Numbered from the stretch's first letter, positions 22,260-33,883 are shown. The stretch is 64,000 bases of DNA from Euborellia annulipes (GCA_023213315.1 JAKCPI010003221.1:1-64000); one strand, 5' to 3'. Notes: a model not told the origin generated them from the letters alone. Program-made: numbers and translations.

Positions 22260-23134
22260 CAGTCAGCGCCACAAGTGCCTGATCTCGATGCCTTGAGCTT
22301 AGGCAACCAATATGCAGAGCCGTCGGATGAGCGCGTTAAAAGTAGCTCTCTTCTCATTTCAATTCAAGTTTCATTTGAATTGGCTACCAATCAATTTGAA
22401 TAAATAGGGACGGAGTCTAAATGGCCTCCGATACCGAAAAAGGCCTTAAATTAAATAAAAATTTTATTAAAATCGAGTGGAAAATAAATTGTAAGGGGGG
22501 GGGGGGGGGCGATAGAATTTTTTGAGGTCTGAAATACCATTTTTCAATTAGTTACTCCCTAATGAAGCCTAATTTTAAATTTTATTAAAATCAATTGAAA
22601 AATAAAAGAAAATAATTTTAGGGGGGGGGGGGGGGGGGTTCGAAGAGTCAAAAAACTTTTTGAAACGTAGACTTTTATGAGGAGGAAAATTTTTTATATT
22701 CCATTTGAAAGATTTGCTAATGTATGCTTTCCTTTGAAACATTAGTGAGCCCCAGATAGGAGGGGGGGGGGGGTTCCCTACCCCTAATTTGACATAACTT
22801 AAAAGAATTAATAATATGTTAATTAAATGTATATTTTTATTTAAGCTTTAATTCTAATTTTATCACTAATTAATTTCTTCACAGATTAAAACAAAAATTT
22901 TTAACTAAATTATAAAAAAATGGGGGGGGGGGAATATGAGAAAAAAGTTTTAATTTTATTTTATTAATAATATAAAAATATTTTAGAATTCATAAATATT
23001 TTTAAAATAAATAAATAATCTTTTTTAATGAAACTGAAGGGGCGAAGCTACTTTTAACGCAACTCATCCGACGGCTCTGCATATTGGTTGCCTAAGTTCA
23101 AGGCATCGAGATCAGGCACTTGTGGCGCTGACTG
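22260..23134. mobile_element. Tc1-like non-autonomous element with 91-bp TIRs
   Basis: The inverted ends start CAGTCAGCGCCACAAGTGCC and match for about 91 bp (22260-22353 and 23041-23134). Each end is preceded or followed by TA (22258-22259, 23135-23136), as expected for Tc1/mariner insertion. The 875-bp interior has no transposase. It holds a SINE B 3' fragment (about 22365-22455) and four poly(G) tracts (near 22495, 22622, 22762 and 22922). Confidence 0.8.
22365..22455 (+). mobile_element. SINE B 3' fragment
   Basis: AATAAATAGGGACGGAGTCT, AATGGCCTCCGATACCGAAA and AAGGCCTTAAAT match the SINE B 3' region. It lies inside the Tc1-like element. Confidence 0.65.
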
Positions 23135-23540
23135 TACAGTATCCGAGTTCATATTTATAAAGAAGTATTTACTCCTACTCCATATAGGGATCTGATGAAA
23201 CCTATTCTCTTTCTTTTTTTTTTGTTGTTTCAATGTTACAAACAATTTTTTTTTTTATTCCAATACATACCGTATACGGTACTGGTCTTCTGTACGATAC
23301 CTTTAGGAGATATTTTCAGTGATTTTAAATTGAGAGATGGGCGATTATATATAGTAAATGAGGCCCTAGTAACTGTAACGAGCATAAGCATATAATTTGA
23401 CTTTATGACAAGACGTCATCAGTGAGGGAATATTGCAAATCCATGCCAAATAAAAATCTGGTATCCCTCGATCATTTTTAATCATTTTTACTCGGGGAAT
23501 TTTTGTCATGATCGCAATACTTTCTATATATTTCATATAT

Positions 23541-24055
23541 GGACCCTGTTATGCAATAGTGTGTCAAGCGCCCAAAAATTTAAAATTGAGTTAAGCACGG
23601 AATATTGTTTTAAATGCTATAATTAATAGTGTTTTTTATGAAATATGTCCTAAAAAAATTTATATTTAATGTTACTTGACAATTGACAAAAAAAATTATA
23701 TAGTCTATGGACCCTGTTACGCATTAGTGTGTCAAGCGCCACCTACCGAGTTGTGAGAAAATTAACATTACAGTTTTTTGTTTTCATTGGATTATATAAC
23801 TTATAATTTTTTTTGTCAATTTTGCAAGTAACATTAAATATAAATTTTTTTAGGACATATTTCTTAAAAAATACTATTAATTATAGCATTTAAAACAATA
23901 TTCCGTGCTTAACTCAATTTTAAATTTTTGGGCGCTTGACACACTATTGCATAACAGGGTCTATATAATCTAGTCAAAACAAAAAACTTTAATGTTAATT
24001 TTCTCAAATCTCGGTAGCTGGCGCTTGACACACTAATGCGTAACAGGGTCCATAT
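23541..24055. repeat. Interleaved inverted repeats, order A-B-A'-B'
   Basis: Segment A (23541-23702) pairs with A' (23810-23963). Segment B (23703-23803) pairs with B' (23964-24055). A and B both begin with TGGACCCTGTTAYGCAWTAG and continue TGTGTCAAGCGCC. The two inverted pairs therefore overlap instead of nesting. Each pair alone would be a MITE-like foldback. Confidence 0.7.
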
Positions 24056-24229
24056 AGGGTAAGAGAATGTAATAATAAAAGGATTAAAATTGTACAATTA
24101 ATCGCTCCTGCGGCTCCGATTCTTTCGTGTGAATGTAGGAAAGTTAAAAAAAAAAATAATTAATTTTTTCCTTTTATTTATAAATTTTTTTTTTCACTTT
24201 GATAAAGGATTCTAAATAGAAACCGAGTG

Positions 24230-24690
24230 AAATGTTTTCATTTTGAGGCAAACAAGCAAGGGAGAGGAAACTCGGCAGCGAGTACCAAAGTCAGGACAAA
24301 CGGGATAACCGGCGGTGCAAAAGGGATGGGAATGGTGGGGGGGGGGGAGAGAGCGAGAGAGGCCGGTTAATTTATCGTTGGGCGTCCGGCATCGGCTGCC
24401 TCCATTGTTTTACCCGGGGTAAATTTCGGGAATGGAGGGGTCCGGGGTTTGATGCCCGGTCATGAATCACGGCCCTTATCGCCATGAGCTTCCTTCCCTA
24501 ATTGCAAGCAGTCCTGGCCATTACGTATTACTACGATTATACAGACGGCCAAAGGACCAACGGGATGGGCAGGAAAGGGTAGGGGTCACTAGGACAGTCC
24601 TACTACCACATCCCAAGAATGACTTAAATTTATCCATATACAAACTATCCCGACCTAGATTACGGCCATTGTTGTAATATGATTCATTAG
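24230..24690. other. GC-balanced repeat-poor block with G-tract
   Basis: No copy elsewhere in the window. Includes a (G)12-(GA)n stretch near 24337-24362. A 71-codon plus frame at 24462-24677 has no recognisable motif and I do not call it a gene. Candidate conserved noncoding sequence. Confidence 0.3.
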
Positions 24691-24985
24691 TGAATATCAA
24701 TAGTCCGCCAATTTAAGATATGTGAGCATGAATTCCTCTTCAATACTCCACCAATAACCGTTACAATTCAAGAGATGGTATTAGAAATTCCAGGAAAATT
24801 TACGTATTAAAATTATTAACTTTATTCAGGTGAGCGAGTTCGATATAATTTACTTGGAAATATTTTAAAATTTAAAGGCTATTGAATTAAATAAAGAAAT
24901 TTTTATATTTTTTTATTTATTTAGAAATGATTAATTACCCAATAATATTCGAAAAGAATGTTCATTTTCCTTCAGATTTAATGAG

Positions 24986-25390
24986 AAAAATCTGGTGTGA
25001 CTGGTCGCACAGCACACAATTTCTCTTACCCTTTGGCAAGAGAAAGTTGTGTACTGTGCTTGCCACTCCAAATTTTTTTGTGTCGAGATTTATTTAGTTG
25101 CTCTTAGCACTTTAGTTCCAAACTTGACCACGCAATGATTCATAGATGGCGCTGAGCTACGAATGCTTCCACATCAGTAAAGTGTACTTCAAACGATTTC
25201 AACGAAAAATTTCACTGATATATTTTTTAAAGAGCATCCAAAAAATAGTTTATTTAGGAATTTTAAACAAAATAGTTGCAGCGAATTTTGAGAAAATCGA
25301 AAAAAACTGAAAAAGTACTAGTACTTTTTGGCCGGTTTTGTTCAAAAGCTTATTTTCCCCCCATGGGAGGCTGCCTAACTTACATATTAA
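24986..25390 (-). mobile_element. Family A element, truncated copy (subfamily 2)
   Basis: It runs from the terminal hairpin through the extra segment shared with 1634-2018 (CACGCAATGATTCATAGA..GCTGAGCTACGAATGC) to the AGTACTAGTACTTTTTGGCC block and GCCTAACTTACATATTAAAT. The left end is missing. Confidence 0.75.
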
Positions 25391-27516
25391 ATATTTTAAA
25401 TTCTAAATGACTTAAGATGCCAAAAAGACAAAAAACTTCCATAAATAACATTATGAAAAATTCTAAAAATAAAATATTGATACTATACTTTAATTTCAAA
25501 TCGACATAAACCTTACATTTTTTTTTATATCTATTTTTAAATTTCCCAAATATTTATAAAATAAGAATAATGATGATTATTTTCATGAACACAAAAATAT
25601 AGAGTGCTTTAAGCTTTTTTCATATAATTATTTTTTGTTTTTGTAATTTATATATTCATAACACTCATAGAGATAAACATAATAGTCCGAACAAACAAGC
25701 AAGCTATAAATTTCCATTTTCATTTTTAAAATGTCTCTCTTTTTCTCTCTCCCACTCAGCTTGATTAGGGTTTCAATTAGCTGGACACAGACAACGTTCT
25801 GTAGGCTCTTAAAACCTATTTTAAATTAATCACTCAAGTTTAATATTATGCTAGCAGACCCAATGATTTTTCATCTCACACCTTGAGAAAAATCGATTTT
25901 CATTTTCATATTTTAATTATTATTTTGTTAGATGCGATATTTATTTTTTGTATTCTATTTAAATTTATTTAGTCCTAGAGCAAAAGACTCTTTAACGAAT
26001 CTGTTTTACTTTCCCTGTCTAAAATAATATACTGAATATACTTATAATAAGCAAGGGGAAAGTGTTTATGATCTTGAAGAATAAAAAAAATTTTAATGTG
26101 CACTCTATACCAGTTTGTGTACTCTATAGCAGTATGTGTACGAATGTGTGGATAAGTGTAGTTCTTTAATTTTTCTTAATTTATTCTTCGAATAAGGATG
26201 TAACTGTAATTTATAGATCTATGTGATTGGAGGAATTAATCAGTCCATAGGGGACGGTGAACATTTTTTAAGTACCACACTTTTCTCATCTTCCCCTAGA
26301 CTTAATTTTTTAGAATTCTGAACCCCTAGGCCCTAATTAAAACATTTGTTTCCATCCCTGGACCAAATTTCATAATAATCTGTTGAGTGCAATTGAATGA
26401 ATTTATTCTAAAAAAAAAAAAAAAAAAAAAAAACATGGGCTGGAAAGTTTTACAGCTTCCTTGTTCTATTTTCTTCTTTATTTATGACTAAAAATATATA
26501 TAAAATTCATCTAACAGAGTGGGCGTATTTGTTTTATCATTTCCGATGTTGTAAAATAAACAGATTTAAAGAGTTATTCATTATTCACAAATAAAAAAAT
26601 TTCAACTTTGCCAAGAATCGAACTTGTACGATAAAAAACATATTATTTTCAAAAGTCATTTAATAGAACCTTCTAATGCGGTCCATATACTTTTGATTTT
26701 ACTTATATTATATGTGACTTGAAATGTAAATGATGTCCTCGGGTCAAATGTAAATAGGACAGCCATGAAATTGTTGAAATAGTCTGACGTCTATATATGC
26801 GCGACGCAATAGGATAGGTTAATAAAGATTTCATTCGTCGTTCCCACAATGGGTCTGACTTAAAATGAACATCCGAACAGGAGAATTTGTTTGTTTTGAA
26901 GGGTATTTATGGATACCTGTGCCTTAGTGTCAGCAGACAGTAAACAAATGGCTCTCTATGCATTATCCAAGCACGGGTTGATAGCTTTTGGCTCGGTCAC
27001 TTCTGGACAAAGCTTTTCAGTTGAGTCGTCAATACCTTTCTGCTATTTGTAATTCCGAGCTATCATTTTAATAGAAAGTTTAATGGGGAAATACTAAATG
27101 AAAACAGAATAATTACTAATGGCACTTAAAGTCATGAAAATGTATAGATAAGGTTTAAATGCTATTTAATAATTTTAGACATAGGTACAATAGAATAAAT
27201 TGCTTATATAAAATAATTTTTTTTTATCAAAAGAAAGATATATCTTACAAAATAAATAAGCTGTACATGAGCATGAGCACTTATTTAAAATATAACCTAT
27301 TACTTCAAGAAATTTAACAAAAGATAAATGAAGAAGAAACAAGAAGGGTTAACTAACAAAACAAGTATTTAATTGGTATTTTATAGCTATTTTATAGCCA
27401 AGAAAGAAGATGAAGCCCTGAAGTCAAAATTTAACCTTTCTATTAAATCAAAATGAGGAGAAACAGACAAGAGAAAGAGAGAGAGGATGCAAAATAGAAC
27501 CTACAAGTTTTGAACA
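25391..27516. other. AT-rich sequence, nothing recognised; repeat-poor patch 26690-27060
   Basis: 26690-27060 is moderately GC-balanced without window repeats and has no long frame; candidate noncoding conserved sequence. Poly(A) lies at 26410-26433. Confidence 0.35.
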
Positions 27517-27567
27517 CTGATGGTTCAGCTCTCTCTCTCTCTCTCCACTCTCTCTCTCTCTCTCTCA
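27517..27567. repeat. (CT)n microsatellite
   Basis: Interrupted CTCTCT tract of about 45 bases. Confidence 0.9.
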
Positions 27568-27977
27568 GGAGATTTATGTTTTCTGCCCTGAAATGGAGGC
27601 GTAAAGCGGAAAAGAATTATTACCAGGGAGAATGATCTAAACAACATTCCGAATGCGAAATGTAACTTCTTCAGAATTGGAAATTTACTTGGCCATTACA
27701 AGAATTATACACACCTTTTTCGTTTTTGAAGAATTATTATCATATTATTCTATTGCAATCTCTATTGGCATGTCAAAATAAGAACTATACTTATTTGCTA
27801 TACTTTATATTCTGTATCTGCATTTTTTCAATTAAAATTATTAAATAATTAAAATGAAATAAAAGATAAAAAATTGTTAGCCTACTAGAAAATAATTTTT
27901 ATAAAAATAAAATTATTTATAATATGTTGGTCCATGAAGAAATAATGAAAAACATGTAACCGAATATTTATTACCGT
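27568..27977. other. AT-rich, nothing recognised
   Basis: No coding or repeat signal. Confidence 0.4.
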
Positions 27978-28053
27978 AATTCAAATAAGGGAAAAAGGTA
28001 GGTATCGCCGGGAATTGTAACAGGTGTACCTACCTTTTTCATTTATTTGAATT
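27978..28053 (-). repeat. Hairpin element with remnant tRNA-like core, copy 2
   Basis: The arms AATTCAAATAAGGGAAAAAG/GTAGGTA and TACCTACC/TTTTTCATTTATTTGAATT are near-complementary. The loop CGCCGGGAATTGTAAC matches one edge of the core in the copy at 460-572 (GTAGGTACCGCCGGGAGTCG), so most of the core has been lost. Confidence 0.5.
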
Positions 28054-28354
28054 AATAAATATATAATAATTAAAATTATTATAAGGCCCCTACAAGTTCT
28101 ACTCGGATGCTAATACTGACGTAATATCAAATTGAAACATTTAGTAAGCCCATATTCTATATAAAGAAGATAGTTGGACACAGAAAAAGAACGTGAAAGC
28201 GAACCCTGTCCTAGGGGGATAGACTGGGAGGGCCCTAGCCTTAGCCCCTCTCTCACCAGGAAGACTTGCATCTCCACCTTCCTACCCCCCCCCCCACTCC
28301 AAGATTTGGTCAGAAGGAACTTTTTACTTTTGGTAAAAAAAGAAGGTAACCACA

Positions 28355-28430
28355 AAACGAACTCCTGACCCGTAGCCTAAGGGGCAAGGCATGCTAACCA
28401 CTGTGCTTATGAACCCAGGGGCGATTTGAT
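28355..28430 (-). mobile_element. tRNA-derived SINE head
   Basis: On the minus strand: CATAAGCACAGTGGTTAGCA, then GGCTACGGGTCAGGAGTTCG, an A-box/B-box arrangement like the SINE B head at 34960-35010. Confidence 0.4.
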
Positions 28431-29456
28431 CAATAACATCTTTATTTCTCAAGGACTTTTTTGTAAAAAAAATAATTTATTTTACTCTTTCTTTTTTTGA
28501 GCTAAGCCCTCCCTCCCAGAAAAATTTCTAGTTTCGAATAATATTATTAATTGATAATAAAGTTTACTAATTAATTCATAATAATAAATATCTCATTCAG
28601 GTCAAAAACTGATTTAAAATAAATTATTTATTTATTTCTATAATAAAATCTTTTTATGAATATCAAAATGAGATTTTATTTTTTTAAAGAATATGGTTAT
28701 TAAAAACAGCAAAGAGAAGGAGCGAAAATGATGTTACAATTATGGATAATAAAAGATACTCGAGTAATTATATTTTCATTATTTTTATGAATACTCTCTA
28801 ATTTTCAAGTGCGAGTATTTCAGATCGGCTTTCAAAATGACCTTTTCACTCTCATCCCTCCGCCCAGTACACCTCAGCCCTCAGGTCTTTTCCTATTTCC
28901 CAATCCTTTCTCTACCAAAAAGCCTGAAACTGTGCCCTTAATCCCTTCCAATTAAAACAGCTCTCGGACTTAACAAACGTGGTTGGTTGGTTTCAAATAT
29001 TTAACTGAACCACCCTTTGACCCTTTGTTTCTCTTCTCTAACCTTTAGGCTACCTATTCGTAGGCACCTGATGCTAGACTCTTCTAACAAAAAATAAATT
29101 TTATAATTTAACATTAGGTATTATGAGTTGAAATGAGACATCATTTGTGGCAGGTGATGTTGGAAAATCAACAAACCCAATAATGTAAATTACCTTACAT
29201 TTTAGCAAACTTTTAAATCAATAATCAAGAACATTTGTTATCCATTTAGTAAAATGAATTAATTCCAGAGGCAAACTAATTAAATATATTCACTTTATTT
29301 AAATACACAATTCATGTTTGAAGATAATATGACTATAATAGTATTTTTTCAATCAGAAAAGATATTTAATTTAATTTAAATGTTTTAATTCAAAAAAAAA
29401 AAAAAAAAAAAAAAACATTCGAGCTTCAGCTCAGTCTACACAGAACTAAAATATAA
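28431..29456. other. AT-rich sequence, nothing recognised
   Basis: No coding evidence. A GC-balanced patch lies at 28840-29060 and a poly(A) at 29393-29415. Confidence 0.35.
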
Positions 29457-29540
29457 TATAACCAGTGGTAAAGCCCACCGGACCCCCTGGACCCCCTCGC
29501 TCACACGCCTTCGGCGAGCAAATGCACCTAATTTACTGAC
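29457..29540 (-). repeat. Repeat E, second copy
   Basis: CAGTGGTAAAGCCC..CCTTCGGCGAGCAAATGCA is the inverse of 11690-11790. Confidence 0.4.
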
Positions 29541-29998
29541 TTATACAGCCTCTTGATGTTATGTTTTTTTTTAAAACCCTTTGTGAAGAAAGAAGGGGGG
29601 TGGGTAGCCGAAAAAAACGTTGGGGGTTTTTTTTTAAAAAAAAAAATAAATGTGCTGCTCTTTTTTTTTTTTTCTAAAATCTGACTGTTTGGAAATTTTC
29701 AAATTCTTAAATTTTAAATTTCTCGCTCCCGCTCTACTTACTGTAACTCTAGCCAATCAGAGTCCTTATCGGCACAGACGCAAGCTAGCCGCTAGCGCTT
29801 TATATATTGTAATGATGATATGAAATAACTTCTCCTAGACTTTCTCGTATACTCTGCAAATACTGGATTATCTTACAAAATTTTTTTTTAATTTGTTTAA
29901 GGTATTTTTTATGAGACCATTTAGATAGATCCCTATTTATTTCAATCATCTTAAAAATTGCTAGAGTCGAATTTACATTTGTTTATATTTATATTTTT
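29541..29998. other. AT-rich sequence with a SINE B 3' remnant
   Basis: 29895-29975 on the minus strand retains AATAGGGATCTATCTAAATG and a mutated GCCGAAA domain. The rest is unrecognised. Confidence 0.35.
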
Positions 29999-30610
29999 AC
30001 TTTCTCTTACCTCTATATATATGTTAATATATATAGAGAGAAAGTATTGGATTCATGTCAAAAATTCGATGTCGAGATTTTGATGGATATACACGTTTTG
30101 AGGTCCCCTGAATCCAAAAGTGGTTTTCGCGACATGGTCTGTCTGTGTGTGTGTGTCTGTCTGTATGTCTGTGAACAAAATATCTCAAGAACGGAAAGAG
30201 CTAGGAGGTTGAAATTTTATATTTAAGTTAGGCACCCCCATGGGACGTGACACGAAGCTTTTGAACAAAATCGGCCAAAGAGTACTAGTACTTTACTGAT
30301 GTACATTTTTCAGTTTTTTTCGATTTTCTCAAAATTCGCTCCAACGATTTTTTTTTTAATTCAAAAATCAATTATTTTTTAGATTCTCTTTAAAATGAAT
30401 ATTCTCATTTTGTCATTGAAATCTTCTGAAGACCACTTTACTCTTGTACTCCATAGAAAAGATAAAAATGGTTGCCATGGTAACAAAATATAAATATTTT
30501 CACATATAAATTTTACATCTTGAAAATCGAATGTAACGTAGGCCTACTGTCGGAAACTAAATACATGTCGACACGAAAAATCTGGTGTGCTTGTCACACC
30601 AGATTTTTTT
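29999..30610 (+). mobile_element. Family A element, full-length copy with shortened terminal hairpin
   Basis: Complete left end and body, with a (GT)n/(CTGT)n tract near 30141-30172. The terminal hairpin is collapsed to AATCTGGTGTG-CTTGT-CACACCAGATT: the inner ACAACTTTC/GAAAGTTGT part is absent but the outer stem is intact. Confidence 0.85.
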
Positions 30611-30777
30611 TATTGTCTGCTGGATTCCTTTTTTTTTAATTGAGGGTGGGTCTTTTTATTCGTTGATTTTCTGAATAACTATTTAGTTTACAAAAAATAC
30701 GTGTAAGAATATAAACTTTTTAAAATAGTGTAATATATCATATATAATATAATAAAATATTAAAAATTTTCAAATTT

Positions 30778-30850
30778 AAAAAATATCTGGTGTGACTGAT
30801 ATACTAATTAAAAGTTGTCTTCTGTTATCATATCAGATTTTTTGTATCGT
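30778..30850 (-). mobile_element. Family A terminal-hairpin remnant
   Basis: AAATATCTGGTGTGACTGAT..AAAAGTTGTCTTCTG..ATATCAGATTTTTTG is a diverged terminal hairpin without a body. Confidence 0.5.
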
Positions 30851-30859
30851 CTTTTTTTT

Positions 30860-30995
30860 TAATTTGTGTAAGTTTATTTTCGGCACCTGAGGCCATTTAG
30901 ACCCGTCCATATTTATTTCAATTGATTGTTATACAATACAATTGAAATAAATTTTTTTTCGGCTGGGACGGAATGCGACCCTCGAATGTGTCGAT
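30860..30995 (-). mobile_element. SINE B copy
   Basis: The minus strand shows a B-box-like GGGTCGCATTCCGTCC, an AATTTATTTCAATTG linker, AATATGGACGGGTCTAAATG and GGCCTCAGGTGCCGAAAATA, then a T/A-rich tail. Confidence 0.6.
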
Positions 30996-32283
30996 TTATT
31001 TTTAGTTTCTCAATATTTTATTATTTATTGATAATTTCCTGCTACTATTGTATTTTTTTCTGACGTCAAAAAGTTTAAGAAGCACTGATCTAAATGACCA
31101 CCGAAGTAGATAAAGAAAAAATTTTATTTCTTATTTGTATTTATTTACATGGCCGCTGGGAGCTTACTCTGGATGCATACTCATATTTGATGAGCATCCC
31201 GGAACAGGTATGGTCTTTTATTCCAAATCCGACCCCTGCCTCGCCCATCTCTTGAAGGACTTGATCCCGAAAAGAGAGAAAAACTCTCTTGAGAATTATT
31301 GTTTTTCTAAAAAGAAATTCAAAGTTAATTTTATTTTGAAAAATTTTTCATCTTGATTGAAATCTCTTGACAAATAAAGTTTCTAATATTTATCAAACTT
31401 TTTTTTTTTCTAAGTGAATAAGTCAATTGGCCAATTCTCGTCCAAGTTGTTTATCTACTTCAAGTCAAAAGAAGAAACGACCAACTAAATAACTGGGGAT
31501 TCTCTTCTTTTCGTCTTCAAGGTGGTTGACTGGCTATCGTCACAAGCGTTTCTGGACAATATATGCCACAACTGTGACACTCTCCTTTCACCGCCCGTTG
31601 TATCTATACACTCTCGTGTCGTAAAACAGTTACTTTTTTTGACTCAGCACTTTTTGCAACCGAGCCATTGCTATTCCAGCCCTTTTTTTCACCGTTGATG
31701 TTTTGAACAAGTCAGAAATCGGACACTTTTTTTTATAGGCTGCCTGGTCTTTGCAGGTTGCTTTATTTATAAATCTTTCCTCCAAGGCAGAAACGCGACA
31801 ATATAAATGCCATATTGAAACTTATAGCCACCTAATATACCATACATTTTAATGGCCAAATGTCAAACCTCTCGATTTCTTTTCAGATTGGTTTATACTT
31901 GGCAACCGTACAAATTTGTTAGAATATTTCTTTAAGGATAATAAATTTTACTTTCATATTTGAATTCCTATTGCATAAGATGTTAATATATAAAATAAAA
32001 TGTTTTTAGTTTCCATAAATTCTAGATTATAACTATTAAAATATTAACTTGTCCAAACTATAAGAATATAAATTATTCTGCTATTTTTTTTTTTTTTTTT
32101 AATTTGTTTCCGAGAAAAACTTAAACACCAATTTCACTTTTTTTTAATTAATATCTTTAGCTTTTAAAAATTCAAAAAATTTTTTATGTGTGTAACTATT
32201 ATAATTCGGCCAAACGGACAAAAAAAAAACATAACTATTATATAATAATAATTCTGAAACCATTCATAGAATAAAGATCCTCC
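30996..32283. other. AT-rich to mixed sequence, no gene recognised
   Basis: 31135-31356 contains a 73-codon plus frame with no recognisable motif. 31440-31760 is repeat-poor and moderately GC. Neither is convincing as a gene. Confidence 0.35.
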
Positions 32284-32395
32284 GCCCTCGGGCTTAGTGT
32301 AGTTAGTAGCGTGCTTGACTTCTAGACCATAGGTCGCGGGTTCGGATCCCAGGCACTCTGATGATTTGATTTAAGCCATTTGCATACAAAATTTA
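32284..32395 (+). mobile_element. SINE I head and partial body
   Basis: GGGCTTAGTGTAGTTAGTAG, B box CGGGTTCGGATCCCAGG, TGATTTGATTTAAGCCATTT. Truncated before the GCCGAAA domain. Confidence 0.7.
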
Positions 32396-32409
32396 TAAAA
32401 ATCAAAGGA

Positions 32410-32665
32410 AGCTGCTCAGGGGCCCACATCTTGTGGGTACGTGGATGGCGACCAGGAGTTGCCCGAGCTGGGACAGGCAGTCCTTCAGTTCTCTAAATGT
32501 CTGTCTCTTCCTTCCTGTTTTCAATAAGCGTCAGACCTTGCGACGTCCGGCCTGTCCTATTTCTTCCGGTCGTAAAAACGTATGAGGGAAAGAGTGTAGT
32601 CCGCCGACCCCGCATCGCGGGACAAGGCGAGGAGAGAAGAAGAAGCTGAATGTCCGCCATCTGAC
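32410..32665 (+). mobile_element. SINE S2 (GAA-tailed), near-full copy
   Basis: It begins GCTCAGGGGCCCACATCTTG, then TACGTGGATGGCGACC, GAGCTGGGACAGGCAGTCCT, GCCTGTCCTATTTCTTCC and GACCCCGCATCGCGGGAC, and ends in a GAAGAAGAAG tail. Other copies are at 42362, 50238, 58628 and (diverged) 61944. Confidence 0.7.
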
Positions 32666-33044
32666 AGAACACCCTATTAAATCGGCAAAACAAATATCTC
32701 TTCTAGCAAGATTTTGCCTAACTAGCAGGCGCCCTTGATCATTGGCGCCTCTCGTGCAGAGTAGCTGAACTTCCCGGCTTTAAATTTAATTATACAATAA
32801 TTAAATTTATTTCTCTTTTCAATTAGTTTAGAGACACGAGAATATTTAATTTACACCAAAATCTAAACATTATTATAATATTTAAAATCCTTATTAATAA
32901 TTAATTAAAAAGGCGCCTAAAATAAAATCTTTTTAGCTAAATAGTCGGTAAAAAAGTCCATTTACAACAATTATATAAATGTGAAAAAAAAATAAATGAA
33001 ATAGACACATCTCCAGATAAGGAGACACGATCAAGGTATTTATA
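32666..33044. other. AT-rich sequence, nothing recognised
   Basis: No feature supported. Confidence 0.4.
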
Positions 33045-33207
33045 ATTAACAGGATTAGGTAAATGTAGGCAGGCAGCAAAGAATAAAAAGAAATCTAAGC
33101 AAAATTAATAATTTATCCTACTGAAGATGGGAGTGATGCATTCCCGAAACGTCGACGAAATTTAAATAAAGTTTTTATTACCACTCAGCCATCGAATTTC
33201 TTCTCAA
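33045..33207 (+). mobile_element. CGAAACGTCGACG retrocopy
   Basis: AGGATTAGGTAAATGTAGGC, then ACTGAAGATGGGAGTGATGC, ATTCCCGAAACGTCGACG, AATAAAGTTTTTATTACC and the shared end CACTCAGCCATCGAATTTC. Between CTGAAGA and GAAAC the sequence GGGAG..TTCCC can form a stem. The family resembles Penelope-like terminal repeats. Confidence 0.5.
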
Positions 33208-33249
33208 ACGGTCTTTATAATTTAATTAAAACTAAAATCATAACATTTT

Positions 33250-33390
33250 TTTTTTTTTTTAATTTTGTTTGTCTGTTTCGCATCTGAGGTCCGTATTTAT
33301 TTCAATTTATTTCAATTCAATCTATTGAATCTTTTGCGTACCCTCGACCTTTGGTACAAGAAGTCAATTCTCTACCTCTGTTAGGTCAAG
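33250..33390 (-). mobile_element. SINE B copy, diverged
   Basis: T-tail, CGCATCTGAGGTCC (mutated GCCGAAA domain), TATTTCAATTTATTTCAATT linker, and a GTACCCTCGACC B-box-like stretch at the head end. Confidence 0.5.
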
Positions 33391-33883
33391 GGCAAAGGTC
33401 ATAACATAGAGACCATTGCTATTTTCGTAGTTATTGGATTGATTATCATTGATCTAATTATTCCTTTTATTAATACATAATTTATTAAGAATCAGAAGAA
33501 AAAACTGACATACCACCCGAAATAAATTAACAAATAAAAAAAAAAAGTATTAAACAATTCTTGAAGATACTTGTATTTTAAGAAATTATGCTAATTTCAA
33601 CTGCCAATTAAAAGTTTGAAAGAAAAATTTCAATACATAAGATTAAGTTTAAATTGAAATGTATTGAATTAAAAAACTCCGAGTTCAAATAATATGCTAA
33701 CTTTATTTTAAAAAAAATCTTGTTTCAAATAAGAAATGAATTTTAAAAAGTTTATTAGGACTTGAATTAGAAAAAATTTTAATTATTATTATTGATTTTA
33801 AAATATTATTAGGTTTTTCATAAATGTTCTGAATATCAATTAATATTAACTTGCTCTCCCTTTATACTTACTGCAGGGATATG
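33391..33883. other. AT-rich sequence, nothing recognised
   Basis: No feature supported. Confidence 0.4.

Larger units (their letters stand above)
21886..23424. repeat. Pair of about 55-bp inverted repeats flanking a Tc1-like element
   Basis: CACTGATGACGTCATGTCAT..TATATGCTTATGCTCGTAAC (21886-21942) is mirrored at about 23371-23424 with few differences. It may be a larger transposon into which the Tc1-like element inserted. No clear target duplication was found at the outer edges. Confidence 0.5.

Noticed and set aside
24462..24677. 71-codon frame with PKDQRDGQERVGV-type sequence
   Set aside because: No recognisable family, no second exon or start context, and no paralogue in the window.
33120..33150. 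Canonical hammerhead ribozyme
   Set aside because: The core letters are similar, but an extra U lies between CUGAAGA and stem II and helix III is not clear. Kept only as a hypothesis in the findings.
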